A DNA stretch of 47,873 nt from an uncultured Clostridium sp. (GCA_900553985.1 USFW01000010.1:1-47873); one strand, 5' to 3'. Numbered from the stretch's first letter, positions 15,256 through 24,650 are shown. A program made the numbers and translations. The notes: generated from the letters alone by a model not told the origin.

Positions 15256-16293
15256 GTGAAATTAAAAAAGGGGCAAATTCTTAATATTAAAACCGGAAAA
15301 TATGTGGTTATTAATATGGTTGAATATAAAGAAGATACTTGGATTTGGCAGGAATATGAAATAAAAGAAGTAAATTCATATAAGCACAAATGGTTATCGG
15401 TAGAAAAAGACGAAAACAATAAAGAAGAATATTATTTATATGATAGATATGTAGGATATGTTAATATAAATGAACTAGAATTTCAAAGTGAAAATAAGAC
15501 ATATGAACTATATGAAAAAGGTATAAAAACAGTAAATAATTACTTTGGAAATACTGATGTTGACAAATATGAAAAATGTGAGTATTTTGACTATAAATCA
15601 AAAGATGGAAAAAGTATTATTTCAGTAGAAAAATGGGAGGACGAAACAGAAAAAAGTATAGGAACAAAACTAGATACAGCTAATATACAAGTTACAAGTG
15701 AGATAGAAAAGACAGAACCAAATAATGTGAAAAACAATGCGAAGAAAGCAAGAAACTCTTCAATAATGATATGGGTATTAATGCTTGCATTACTATTTTT
15801 TCCATCAATAATTTCTATGATTTCAGGCTTATTTGTCAATAAATCAATGCAAAAATATTTGAAAAAAGAAACTAGTAAGTATAAATATGAAACTTCTGTA
15901 ACGAATAACACAAATAATGAAAAAGCTAAAGTTTATGAATCAATGTTAGGAAGTGTAGATGCAACTGTAAAAGATATAATAAATGGAGTTCCAGAAGGAA
16001 TAACAAAAGCAAGTGGTGATGATAAAAATGCTGATGAAGGTATAGGTTTACAAACTAAAAATGAATATGCATTTATTTATAAAGAAAATCAGAAAATTTA
16101 TATACAAGTTTCAAGTAAGAAATATTTAAATAACTCGGGAACAATGTATCATTCAAACCATTACAGATATTATCATTCTTATTACTCAGGAACACATTCA
16201 AGTAGTACATATAATAATTATGCATATTCAGCAAGACAGAAAAGTGTAAATAGTAGAACATCTTCAGGAGGAGGAACAAGCTCTGGAAAATAA
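15256..16293 (+). CDS. DUF4178 domain membrane protein with Tyr/His/Ser-rich tail
   Basis: This 345-residue protein has a DUF4178 domain (about 1-148) clearly related to the preceding gene (ELYEKGIKTVNNYFGNTDV, SVEKWEDE). One or two TM helices follow at about 170-195, then a region of about 100 residues, and a low-complexity tail (about 295-345) dense in Tyr, His, Ser and Gly that ends SGGGTSSGK. No known catalytic motif is seen. GTG 15256 follows GAGGGGA by 6 nt. The layout suggests a cytoplasmic DUF4178 head anchored at the membrane. The tail is unusual and could be sticky or metal-binding; that is speculation. Confidence 0.72.
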   Translation: MKLKKGQILNIKTGKYVVINMVEYKEDTWIWQEYEIKEVNSYKHKWLSVEKDENNKEEYYLYDRYVGYVNINELEFQSENKTYELYEKGIKTVNNYFGNTDVDKYEKCEYFDYKSKDGKSIISVEKWEDETEKSIGTKLDTANIQVTSEIEKTEPNNVKNNAKKARNSSIMIWVLMLALLFFPSIISMISGLFVNKSMQKYLKKETSKYKYETSVTNNTNNEKAKVYESMLGSVDATVKDIINGVPEGITKASGDDKNADEGIGLQTKNEYAFIYKENQKIYIQVSSKKYLNNSGTMYHSNHYRYYHSYYSGTHSSSTYNNYAYSARQKSVNSRTSSGGGTSSGK

Positions 16294-16360
16294 ATAATTA
16301 AGAATGAAAGGCTATAAAATAATTATTATTGAAAAATTATAAAAAGGTGGGAAGAAAATT

Positions 16361-16567
16361 ATGATTATAAATTGGATGGAAATATTAAATACAGTAATAT
16401 ATGGTGGACTAGGAATTATATTAATGTTAGCAGGGGTGTGTATTTTTGATTTAACAGTACCATATGATTTTAATAAAGAATTAAAAGAAAAAAATGTAGC
16501 TGCAGGATTTATAATGGCTGGGATTTTTATAGCAATAGCAATAATTGTAAGAACTGTAATAAAATAA
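16361..16567 (+). CDS. DUF350 small membrane protein, copy 1
   Basis: This 68-residue protein has two TM helices (about 8-30 and 46-66) around the conserved cytosolic stretch FDLTVPYDFNKELKEKNVAAG, the DUF350 (YjfL-like) pattern with the Asn-Ala-Ala-type turn. Function is unknown. ATG lies 10 nt after AAAGGTGG, 67 nt after the DUF4178 membrane gene. Repeat family B follows immediately. Confidence 0.72.
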   Translation: MIINWMEILNTVIYGGLGIILMLAGVCIFDLTVPYDFNKELKEKNVAAGFIMAGIFIAIAIIVRTVIK

Positions 16568-16586
16568 GAAAAGTAGCGAAGCTACA

Positions 16587-16693
16587 TAAGAAAAGCTATC
16601 GCGGGTCTTTTAAAAGGTAACTTTTACTTGTTGTATACGGAAAAATCCTATATAAGGGCAAGATAAAAGTCGATTTTTCCTATACAATAAAAA
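16587..16693 (-). repeat. Repeat family B, copy 2 (inverted relative to the others)
   Basis: The reverse complement of 16587-16693 matches 29591-29699 over about 105 bp, including AAAGACCCGCGATAGCTTTT near one end. The hairpin arms begin TTGTATAGGAAAAATC. The loop ACTTTTATCTTG can pair with CAAGTAAAAGT in the 3' flank. It splits the two DUF350 genes. A small hairpin GTAGC/GCTAC (16573-16585) abuts it. Confidence 0.8.
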
Positions 16694-16802
16694 AGGATAA
16701 TAATATAAGGATATAATAACCCATTATATGATAATAAAATTGAATAATATTTATAAATTAATATAATTTATTTTAATTTATAAAACGAAAGGATTAGTAA
16801 AT

Positions 16803-17009
16803 ATGGAAATTTTAATGAAATTATTAGAAATTATCATTTATGTAGTAATTGGATTAGTATTTTGTTTAATTGGATACAAAATAACAGAATTTATGTTTAA
16901 AAAGCATTTTTCACTTACAGAAGAAATAGACAATCATAATAAAGCAATAGGAGTTATGATTTGTGGAATGTTTATTGCAATAGGAATTATAATGAGTGGA
17001 GTTCTATAA
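16803..17009 (+). CDS. DUF350 small membrane protein, copy 2
   Basis: This 68-residue protein has two TM helices (about 8-30 and 48-67) and the loop FSLTEEIDNHNKAIGVMICG, matching copy 1 and the DUF350 family. Copies 1 and 2 may form a heteromer. ATG 16803 follows AAAGGA. The stop TAA shares its last A with the ATG of the next gene, so the spermidine synthase is translationally coupled to it. Confidence 0.72.
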   Translation: MEILMKLLEIIIYVVIGLVFCLIGYKITEFMFKKHFSLTEEIDNHNKAIGVMICGMFIAIGIIMSGVL

Positions 17010-18541
17010 TGGAAGAAAATAAAGAAATAACAGTAAAAAAATTTGATGGAAGACTACTCTTAGTAACAACATTATTAATATCAATATGTTCAATAATATA
17101 TGAGCTTATAATTAGTAGTATAAGCTCATATTTACAAGGAGATAGTATAACACAGTTTTCAATAACAATAGGTTTATATATGAGTGCTATGGGAATAGGA
17201 TCATATTTATCTAAATACATAAAAGAGGATTTATTTAATAAATTCATATTTATAGAGATGAGTGTTGGAATCTTAGGAGGTTTTTCAAGCTTAATATTAT
17301 TTTTATCAAATATATATACAAATATATATGACTTAATAATGTATTTATTAATTATATTAATAGGAATTTTTGTAGGTTTAGAGATTCCTATATTAACAAG
17401 AATAATAGAAGACAACGAAAGTAATGTTAGAAAAAATTTAGCAAATATATTTACTTTTGATTATATTGGAGGGCTAATAGGCTCGATTGTATTTCCATTA
17501 ATATTATTTCCAAAACTAGGCTTCATTACTACAACATTTTTAGTAGGAAGTATTAATATAGCAGTAGCTTTAATAATAATATTAAAATATAAGCCATATA
17601 TAAAGAAATACAAAACAATAAAAATATTATCAATAATATGTTTATTAATAATTCTGTGCTTTTTATTTACTGGATCTAATATAACAAGTAGCATAGAAAG
17701 TGGACTTTATAGAGACGATGTAATATTATCAGAACAAACACCATATCAAAAAATAGTAATGACTAAACATAAAGACGACATTAGACTATTTTTAGATGGA
17801 AATTTACAATTTAGTACAAGTGACGAATATAGATATCATGAAGCACTAGTGCATATTCCAATGTCATATGCAAATTCGCATCAAAAGGTTCTAATACTAG
17901 GTGGAGGAGATGGATTAGCTGCAAGAGAAATTTTAAAGTATGATGATGTAGAAAAGATTGTTTTAGTTGATATAGATGGTGAAATGACAAAATTATGTAG
18001 TACAAATGAACAAATTAAAAAGTTAAATGAAGGTTCATTAAGTAATGAGAAAGTAAAAGTAATAAATGAAGATGCTTATCTATTTACTCAAGAAAATCAA
18101 GAAAAATTCGATGTAATAATTATAGATTTTCCTGACCCAAATAATGAAGCTCTAAATAAACTATATACTAATGTATTTTATAACTATATAAGATCAAATT
18201 TGACACCAAATGGGGTTATGGTTTGTCAATCAACAAGTCCATATTATGCTAAAAATTCTTTTTGGTGTATAAATAAAACAATAAAAACCCAATTTGAAAA
18301 TGTATTATCATATCACTTACAAGTACCATCATTTGGAGAATGGGGATTCAACCTAGCATTTAATGGAAATAATGTTAGAAAAAATATATCAGTAGAAACA
18401 AAATATTTAACAGAAGAAAATATTGCAACAATGTTTAACTTTGGAAAAGATGAAATAATTGACTTAAATCAAGTAGAAGAAAACAATATGTTCAAGCCAA
18501 CATTGATTAAATATTATAATGAAGAAGTGCAAAATTGGTAA
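17009..18541 (+). CDS. Membrane-fused spermidine synthase-like protein
   Basis: This 510-residue protein has about six TM helices (about 10-225) fused to a SpeE aminopropyltransferase domain (about 235-490). SpeE transfers aminopropyl from decarboxylated SAM to a polyamine. The cofactor site is GGGDG (298-302) followed by VDID; the catalytic Asp region reads IIIDFPDPNN instead of the common DxxDPxGP. YHE and GEWGF are also present. ATG 17009 overlaps the previous stop. A speD-like gene follows, supplying the co-substrate in principle. The membrane fusion implies that it acts at the membrane, perhaps on a lipid- or wall-linked amine; this is inference. Confidence 0.85.
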   Translation: MEENKEITVKKFDGRLLLVTTLLISICSIIYELIISSISSYLQGDSITQFSITIGLYMSAMGIGSYLSKYIKEDLFNKFIFIEMSVGILGGFSSLILFLSNIYTNIYDLIMYLLIILIGIFVGLEIPILTRIIEDNESNVRKNLANIFTFDYIGGLIGSIVFPLILFPKLGFITTTFLVGSINIAVALIIILKYKPYIKKYKTIKILSIICLLIILCFLFTGSNITSSIESGLYRDDVILSEQTPYQKIVMTKHKDDIRLFLDGNLQFSTSDEYRYHEALVHIPMSYANSHQKVLILGGGDGLAAREILKYDDVEKIVLVDIDGEMTKLCSTNEQIKKLNEGSLSNEKVKVINEDAYLFTQENQEKFDVIIIDFPDPNNEALNKLYTNVFYNYIRSNLTPNGVMVCQSTSPYYAKNSFWCINKTIKTQFENVLSYHLQVPSFGEWGFNLAFNGNNVRKNISVETKYLTEENIATMFNFGKDEIIDLNQVEENNMFKPTLIKYYNEEVQNW

Positions 18542-18747
18542 AAGAGATAATAATTTGTAGTAAACAAAATAAAGCAATATAAAATAGAAATAAATAAAGT
18601 ATTAAAAAAATATATAATATACAATAATATTAAAAATATATAAGAATAAATTACTCATAATTAATTGAAGAATGTCTATAAGAAAGAAAACATAGAAATC
18701 AATATAAGTATAAATTAATTATAATTAATATGAAAGAAGGACAGAAA

Positions 18748-19066
18748 ATGAAAGCAATAATGTATAATTATAATACATGGCTTAAATATGAAGAAGAAAA
18801 AACAGCAATAAAAAAATTTGAAAAAATGTTATCAGATAGTGGATTTACAATAATAAATAAAGTTGAACATTTCTTTGATACTCAAGGATATACACGGATT
18901 ATGGTTATTGGCAGAAAGTCATTTTGCAATACATACATTTCCAGAAGAAAACAAAATGTACATAGAAATATCAAGTTGCGTAAAAAAATACTTTGATAAT
19001 TTTTTAGCTGAATTAGAAATTTATCAAAGCAAAATGAATAATGAGGAAAGTATAGAAGGTGTATAA
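18748..19066 (+). pseudogene. speD: S-adenosylmethionine decarboxylase proenzyme (SpeD), frameshifted
   Basis: Two frames together encode one SpeD-like protein of about 105 residues. Frame 1 starts at ATG 18748 (SD GAAGGAC) and reads MKAIMYNYNTWLKY through FFDTQGYT near 18890. The +1 frame then reads GLWLLAESHFAIHTFPEEN to the stop at 19064-19066. AESH is the self-cleavage site whose Ser becomes the pyruvoyl cofactor, so the key residue lies only in the second frame. One extra base near the rare CGG codon (about 18891-18894) explains the break. A sequencing error, a real null allele and programmed +1 frameshifting are all open. Family length is about 115-130 residues. Confidence 0.8.
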
Positions 19067-19078
19067 GTAGAACTATTG

Positions 19079-19101
19079 ATGATATTTTTAAATATCATTT
19101 T
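19079..19101 (+). terminator. Hairpin after speD
   Basis: ATGATATTT (19079-19087) pairs perfectly with AAATATCAT (19090-19098) and TTT follows. It plausibly ends the DUF4178/polyamine operon. Confidence 0.55.
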
Positions 19102-19176
19102 ACTTGTAAGAAATGAAAAAAGTTAAGTAATAAAAAAGGGGATAAATTCAATATAAAATATGAAAGGATTACTAAA

Positions 19177-19851
19177 ATGGAAAGAATTAAATTAAAAGAT
19201 AGAATTTTACCTAAATATACAAAAGGAGAAGAAATTTTTAATATGACATCACATATAGTTGGAGCAGTATTAGGAATTGTTGCAACAGTATTATGTGTTG
19301 TATTTGCTGCAAAAAATAAAAATGTTTATGGAGTAGTAAGTGGAGCAATCTATGGATTTACAATGATTTTATTATATACTATGTCTAGTATATATCATGG
19401 GTTAAGTCCGAAATGTTTTTCTAAAAAAGTTTTTCAGGTATTAGACCATTGTTCAATATTTTTATTAATTGCAGGTTCATATACGCCATTTTCATTATGC
19501 ACATTAAGACAATATGACACAGCAACAGGTTGGACAATTTTTGGAGTTATTTGGGGAGTTGCTATACTTGGAATTATATTAAATTCAATAGATATAAAGA
19601 AATTTAAAAAGTTTTCAATGCTATGCTATTTAATAATGGGATGGTGCATAATAGTAAAAATAAACTTATTACCATCACTATTAGGTAATGTCGGATTTGG
19701 GTTACTATTAGCAGGAGGAATTGCATACTCAATAGGAGCAGGACTATATGCAATAGGAAAAAAACATAAATGGATGCACTCAGTATTTCACTTATTCATA
19801 TTATTAGGAAGTTTATTACAATTTTTCTGTATATTATTATATGTAATGTAA
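19177..19851 (+). CDS. Hemolysin III family membrane protein (PAQR superfamily)
   Basis: This 224-residue protein has seven TM helices. The family signature is complete: N-terminal FNMTSHIVGA, SSIYHGLS, LDHCSIFLLIAGSYTPF, and C-terminal HKWMHSVFHLF. The His and Asp residues in these blocks are the conserved metal ligands of PAQR proteins. Despite the name, most bacterial members are not toxins and their substrate is unknown. ATG lies 9 nt after GAAAGGA. It is probably a single gene with repeat C right after it. Confidence 0.9.
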   Translation: MERIKLKDRILPKYTKGEEIFNMTSHIVGAVLGIVATVLCVVFAAKNKNVYGVVSGAIYGFTMILLYTMSSIYHGLSPKCFSKKVFQVLDHCSIFLLIAGSYTPFSLCTLRQYDTATGWTIFGVIWGVAILGIILNSIDIKKFKKFSMLCYLIMGWCIIVKINLLPSLLGNVGFGLLLAGGIAYSIGAGLYAIGKKHKWMHSVFHLFILLGSLLQFFCILLYVM

Positions 19852-19865
19852 GATAATTTTTTGAC

Positions 19866-19908
19866 TGATTTTTGAAGTGGTGATTTTGGGGTCGGAGACA
19901 AAAATCAT
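19866..19908 (+). repeat. Repeat family C, copy 1
   Basis: TGATTTTTGA and CAAAAATCAT (ends 19908) bracket the core GATTTTGGGGTCGGAGAC. Related copies are at 23325-23380 (reverse orientation) and 40432-40473. It lies 14 bp after the hlyIII-like gene. Confidence 0.8.
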
Positions 19909-19989
19909 CATAGTATTGTAGAAGAAATCTATGATAAAAAAGATATTAATCATTTAGTTGAACTAGAAATAATAAATTTATATAACTAC

Positions 19990-20019
19990 TTGCAATTCCT
20001 ACTTAATTAGTAGTATAAT
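19990..20019 (+). promoter_or_regulatory. iscR promoter with IscR-type palindrome
   Basis: TTGCAA (19990-19995) and TATAAT (20014-20019) are 18 bp apart. The spacer holds CCTACTTAATTAGTAG, with CTACT/AGTAG half-sites like those at the iscS promoter. Autorepression is the natural reading. Confidence 0.6.
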
Positions 20020-20040
20020 AATTCATGGAGGAAAAAAAAT

Positions 20041-20439
20041 ATGAAAATATCTACAAAAGGAAGATATGCTTTAAGAGTAATGATAGATTTAGCAATAAAT
20101 AGTAATGGGAAATATATATCTTTAAAAGATATAGCAAAAAGGCAAGAAATCTCAAATAAATATTTAGAACAAATAATAGCTTTATTAAATAAAGCAGGTT
20201 ATTTAGAAACTGCACGAGGTAATACAGGAGGATATAAATTATCTAATGAACCAAAAGAATATAAAGTAGGAGATATATTAAGAGCAACTGAAGGAGATTT
20301 ATCACCAATATATTGTTTAATGGAAGATGGAAAATGCAATAGACAGAAAAAATGCAAAACTTATTCTTTTTGGAAAGGATTAGATAATGCAATAAATGAA
20401 TATATTGATAGTAAAACATTAGAAGATTTAATTAAGTAG
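20041..20439 (+). CDS. iscR: Rrf2-family regulator IscR
   Basis: This 132-residue winged-helix repressor begins MKISTKGRYALRVMIDLA, the Rrf2 hallmark. Its HTH is SLKDIAKRQEISNKYLEQI (about 30-50). Three Cys in CLMEDGKCNRQKKC (about 94-107) are the likely Fe-S ligands. IscR-type proteins sense Fe-S supply and repress isc genes; CymR-type relatives lack the Cys trio, which favours IscR. ATG follows GGAGG. Palindromes of the same type lie in its own promoter and in the iscS promoter. A terminator hairpin begins in its stop codon. Confidence 0.9.
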   Translation: MKISTKGRYALRVMIDLAINSNGKYISLKDIAKRQEISNKYLEQIIALLNKAGYLETARGNTGGYKLSNEPKEYKVGDILRATEGDLSPIYCLMEDGKCNRQKKCKTYSFWKGLDNAINEYIDSKTLEDLIK

Positions 20440-20475
20440 AAGTCAAAAATATATGACTTCTATTATTTTATTTTT
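20437..20475 (+). terminator. iscR terminator overlapping the stop codon
   Basis: TAGAAGTCA (20437-20445, containing the TAG stop) pairs with TGACTTCTA (20454-20462), then a T-rich tail. It separates iscR from the iscS promoter. Confidence 0.65.
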
Positions 20476-20477
20476 AA

Positions 20478-20528
20478 TTCCTATTGACATAGTAGGAAAA
20501 GAATTGTATAATTCCTACTATATTAGTA
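20478..20528 (+). promoter_or_regulatory. iscS-iscU-mnmA promoter with two IscR-type sites
   Basis: TTGACA (20484-20489) and TATAAT (20507-20512) have the ideal 17-bp spacing. TTCCTA...TAGGAA (20478-20498) covers the -35. A second site, TTCCTACTATATTAGTA (20512-20528), covers the transcription start. Occupation of either would block polymerase. Confidence 0.7.
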
Positions 20529-20544
20529 TGAAAAGGAGGAGAAC

Positions 20545-21726
20545 ATGAAAAGTATGTATTTTGATAATGCAGCAACAACAAGATTAGATGATGAGGTATT
20601 ACAAGAAATGCTACCATATTTAAAAGAAAATTATGGTAATGCTTCATCAATATATAAATTGGGTAGAGAATCAAGAAAAGCAGTTGAAGAATCAAGGGAG
20701 AAAATTTCTAAAGTGTTAAATTGTAAGCCTAATGAAATTTATTTCACGGCAGGAGGAAGTGAAAGTGATAATACGGCAATAAAAGGAATAGCAAAAGCAA
20801 ATAAGAAAAAAGGTAATCATATAATAACTTCAAAAATAGAACACCCTGCTGTTTTAGAAACTTGTAAGCAATTAGAAAAAGAAGGATTTGAAATAACTTA
20901 TATTTCGGTAGATGAAAATGGAATAGTAGATTTAGAAGAATTAAAAAAATCTATAAAACCAACAACTATTTTAATAACAATAATGTTTGCAAATAATGAA
21001 ATTGGTACAATTCAGCCAATAGAAGAAATAGGGGAAATTGCAAAAGAAAGTAATATATATTTTCACACAGATGCAGTACAAGCTGTTGGAAATGCAAAAA
21101 TTGATGTTCAAAAATTAAATATAGATAGCTTATCTTTATCAGGGCATAAAATTTATGGACCAAAAGGAATTGGTGCTTTATATGTAAAAACAGGAGTAAA
21201 ATTTGAAAAATTTATAGATGGTGGACATCAAGAAAGAAATAAAAGAGCAGGAACGGAAAATGTTGCAGGAATTGTTGGAATAGGAAAATCTATTGAACTT
21301 GCTTATGAAAATTTAAATGAACACAATAAAAAAATAAAAGAACTAAGAGACTACTATGTAGAACAAGTGAAAGAAAAAATACCATATATAAAAATAAATG
21401 GAGATATGGAAAAAAGATTACCTGGAAATTGTAATATTTCTTTTAGATTTATAGAAGGAGAAGGACTACTTTTAAATTTAGATTTAAAAGGAATATGTGC
21501 ATCAAGTGGTAGTGCATGTACATCAGGTTCACTTGATCCATCACATGTACTACTTGCAATAGGTTTACCACATGAAATAGCACATGGTTCTTTGAGAATA
21601 TCAATAGGAAAATATAATACAAAAGAAGAAATAGATTATTTAGTAGAAAACTTAGTAGAAATAGTAAATAGATTAAGGGAAATGTCACCATTATGGGAAG
21701 AATTTATAGAGGAGGAAAATAAATAA
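20545..21726 (+). CDS. iscS: Cysteine desulfurase
   Basis: This 393-residue PLP enzyme takes sulfur from cysteine for Fe-S clusters and tRNA thiolation. Seen: N-terminal YFDNAATTRLD, the PLP Lys in SLSGHKIYGPKG (about 199-210) and the mobile loop with the persulfide Cys in CASSGSACTSGSLDPSHV (about 320-338). ATG lies 5 nt after AAGGAGGAG. The last base overlaps the iscU start. Serving both iscU and mnmA in one operon is typical of Clostridia. Confidence 0.96.
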   Translation: MKSMYFDNAATTRLDDEVLQEMLPYLKENYGNASSIYKLGRESRKAVEESREKISKVLNCKPNEIYFTAGGSESDNTAIKGIAKANKKKGNHIITSKIEHPAVLETCKQLEKEGFEITYISVDENGIVDLEELKKSIKPTTILITIMFANNEIGTIQPIEEIGEIAKESNIYFHTDAVQAVGNAKIDVQKLNIDSLSLSGHKIYGPKGIGALYVKTGVKFEKFIDGGHQERNKRAGTENVAGIVGIGKSIELAYENLNEHNKKIKELRDYYVEQVKEKIPYIKINGDMEKRLPGNCNISFRFIEGEGLLLNLDLKGICASSGSACTSGSLDPSHVLLAIGLPHEIAHGSLRISIGKYNTKEEIDYLVENLVEIVNRLREMSPLWEEFIEEENK

Positions 21727-22166
21727 TGAATTATTCAGATAAAGTTATAGAGCATTATACAAACCCAAGAAATGTTGGAAAAATAGAAAATGCTTCAGGA
21801 ATTGGAGAGGTTGGAAATCCAGTTTGTGGAGATATTATGAAAATGTTTATAAAAGTAGAAAATAATATCATAACAGATGTAAAATTTAAAACTTTTGGAT
21901 GTGGTGCTGCAATAGCAACGAGCAGTATTTCAACAGAAATGATAAAAGGAAAAACAATAGAAGAAGCATTAGCATTAAAAAATGGAGATGTAGTAAGAGC
22001 GCTAGATGGGTTGCCACCTGTAAAATTTCATTGTTCAGTTTTAGCAGAAGAAGCAATACACGAAGCTATTGCAGATTATTATAGAAAAGAAGGAAAATTG
22101 ACAGAAGAAGAAATTAGGGTTAAATGCAATTTAAAAGAACATCATTGCGAAAGTTGTGGTATTTAG
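21726..22166 (+). CDS. iscU: Fe-S cluster scaffold IscU (NifU-like)
   Basis: This 146-residue scaffold carries three conserved Cys: in NPVCGD, FGCGAA and FHCSVLAEEA, plus the Asp that follows the first. A C-terminal extension ends CESCGI, giving an extra CxxC pair not present in classic IscU; NifU-like proteins of Clostridia often have such tails. Start overlaps iscS by one base (TAATG). Confidence 0.94.
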   Translation: MNYSDKVIEHYTNPRNVGKIENASGIGEVGNPVCGDIMKMFIKVENNIITDVKFKTFGCGAAIATSSISTEMIKGKTIEEALALKNGDVVRALDGLPPVKFHCSVLAEEAIHEAIADYYRKEGKLTEEEIRVKCNLKEHHCESCGI

Positions 22167-22167
22167 T

Positions 22168-23226
<1,059 letters not shown>

Positions 23227-23584
23227 TAATATATCTCGACAAATTATAAGTTATCAGTAAATGTTTATATAAACACAGAGAGGACAATATATGAAAAAAG
23301 AAAATATTTAAGAAAGTCAAAAAGTGGTAGCAATGATTTTTGTCTCCGACCCCAAAATCAGCTCAAAAATCATGCTACCAATATAAAAACATTCTAACAC
23401 AAAAAAGATAATTTATCAAACACAAAAAACATTAATAAAAAGAGAATAATATATGAAAAAACGAGATAAAATAATAAAATAAAAATAAAACAAAATAATT
23501 AAGCAATTATTTTAGTTGTAAATAAATATCTAATGTGCTAATATAAAGATACAAAATAAATAAATTAATCAATAATTAAATAAT
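23227..23584. other. Gap between mnmA and 6S RNA
   Basis: No supportable gene. It holds repeat C copy 2 (23325-23380). The rest is AT-rich and must contain the 6S promoter; TATAAAGAT-like sequence near 23540 is the only -10 candidate seen. Confidence 0.5.
23325..23380 (-). repeat. Repeat family C, copy 2
   Basis: Outer arms TGGTAGCA (23325-23332) and TGCTACCA (23373-23380) pair perfectly and continue with ATGATTTTTG/CAAAAATCAT. The loop holds the family core, here as TCTCCGACCCCAAAATCA. It is reversed relative to copies 1 and 3 and is the most complete hairpin of the three. Confidence 0.8.
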
Positions 23585-23776
23585 CCCTGCGTAGTGCGTA
23601 AGAGCGTAATTTTTAGAACCAACAAGTTATAAGAGGGGCTAATCTCTAAGTATGGCGTGCAAGCTCACATTTTGCTAATAATAGTGAGAAGCCCATTAGT
23701 ATTTAGGTAGGCACCCACCTGTTTTTAGGAGCAGGTCCTTAAAAATTGAAGCTGACGGCTAAGGTGGGGGTTTTTT
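23585..23776 (+). ncRNA. ssrS: 6S RNA
   Basis: About 190 nt match clostridial 6S RNA. The 5' CCCTGCGTAGTGCG and 3' GGTGGGGG ends form the closing stem. Between them lie the conserved GAGCGTAA, GGGGCTAATCTC, GGCGTGCAAGCTCAC paired with GTGAGAAGCC, then CACCCACCTG and AGCAGGTCC. The central bubble mimics an open promoter and traps sigma-A polymerase in stationary phase. A T6 run follows the 3' arm. Location after mnmA fits other Clostridia. Confidence 0.85.
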
Positions 23777-23800
23777 ATTGTATATGAAAAAGGTGATACT

Positions 23801-24649
23801 ATGACAATAAAACAAGCAATAGAAAGAGGAGTAGCAAAACTTAAATTGGAAAAAATTACTACACCAAAACTAAAAGTAAGATTATTAATGCAATATGTCT
23901 TGGGAAAGCCAAGACAATATCTAATTATATATGATAATGAACCACTAACTAGACAACAAGAAGATAAATTTTTTGATGGAATATCAAAACTTAGTAAAGA
24001 TATACCAATAGAACATATAACTCACAAAAAAGAGTTTATGAAACTTGATTTTTTTGTTGATGAAAATGTTTTAATACCTAGGCAAGATACTGAAATTTTA
24101 GTTGAAGAAGTAATAGAAATAGCAAAAAAAATAAATTCAAAAAAGATTTTAGATTTATGTACTGGAAGTGGAGCAATAGCAATATCACTGGCTAAATATT
24201 TACCTAATACACAAGTGACAGCATTAGATATAAGTAGTAAAGCATTAGAAGTAGCAAAATTAAATGCAAAAACTAATAATGTAGAAAGTCAAATAACATT
24301 TGTAGAATCTAATTTACTTGAAAACTTGCCAAAAGAAAAATATGATATAATAGTATCAAATCCACCATATATAAAACAAGATATTATTAAAGAACTTGAT
24401 AGAGAAGTACAGAAAGAACCTCATATTGCATTAGATGGAGGAAAAGATGGATTGGATTTTTATAGAAAAATAATAGACTCAGGATATGAATACTTAAAAT
24501 ATGGAGGGTATTTATGTTTAGAAATAGGCTATGACCAAAAGGAAGAAGTTATGAATTTACTAGATAATAATGGTCAATATATAAATAAAATATGTATAAA
24601 AGATTTATATGATAATGATAGAGTAATAATTGCAAAGGTAGGTGACTAA
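23801..24649 (+). CDS. prmC: Peptide chain release factor N5-glutamine methyltransferase
   Basis: This 282-residue SAM enzyme methylates the Gln of the GGQ motif in release factors. The N-terminal helical domain (about 1-80) precedes the Rossmann fold. Motif I is DLCTGSGAIAISLA and the catalytic motif is SNPPYI (about 187-192). LIPRQDTEILVEEV is also typical. ATG follows AAAGGTG by 6 nt. The prfA gene usually found nearby is not in the window; whiA follows directly. Confidence 0.94.
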   Translation: MTIKQAIERGVAKLKLEKITTPKLKVRLLMQYVLGKPRQYLIIYDNEPLTRQQEDKFFDGISKLSKDIPIEHITHKKEFMKLDFFVDENVLIPRQDTEILVEEVIEIAKKINSKKILDLCTGSGAIAISLAKYLPNTQVTALDISSKALEVAKLNAKTNNVESQITFVESNLLENLPKEKYDIIVSNPPYIKQDIIKELDREVQKEPHIALDGGKDGLDFYRKIIDSGYEYLKYGGYLCLEIGYDQKEEVMNLLDNNGQYINKICIKDLYDNDRVIIAKVGD

Positions 24650-24650
24650 A

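Noticed and set aside
18863..19066. Separate small gene starting at ATG 18863
   Set aside because: Its first residues are out-of-frame reading of speD. From GLWLLAESH on it is the C-terminal half of SpeD, so it is one frameshifted gene.
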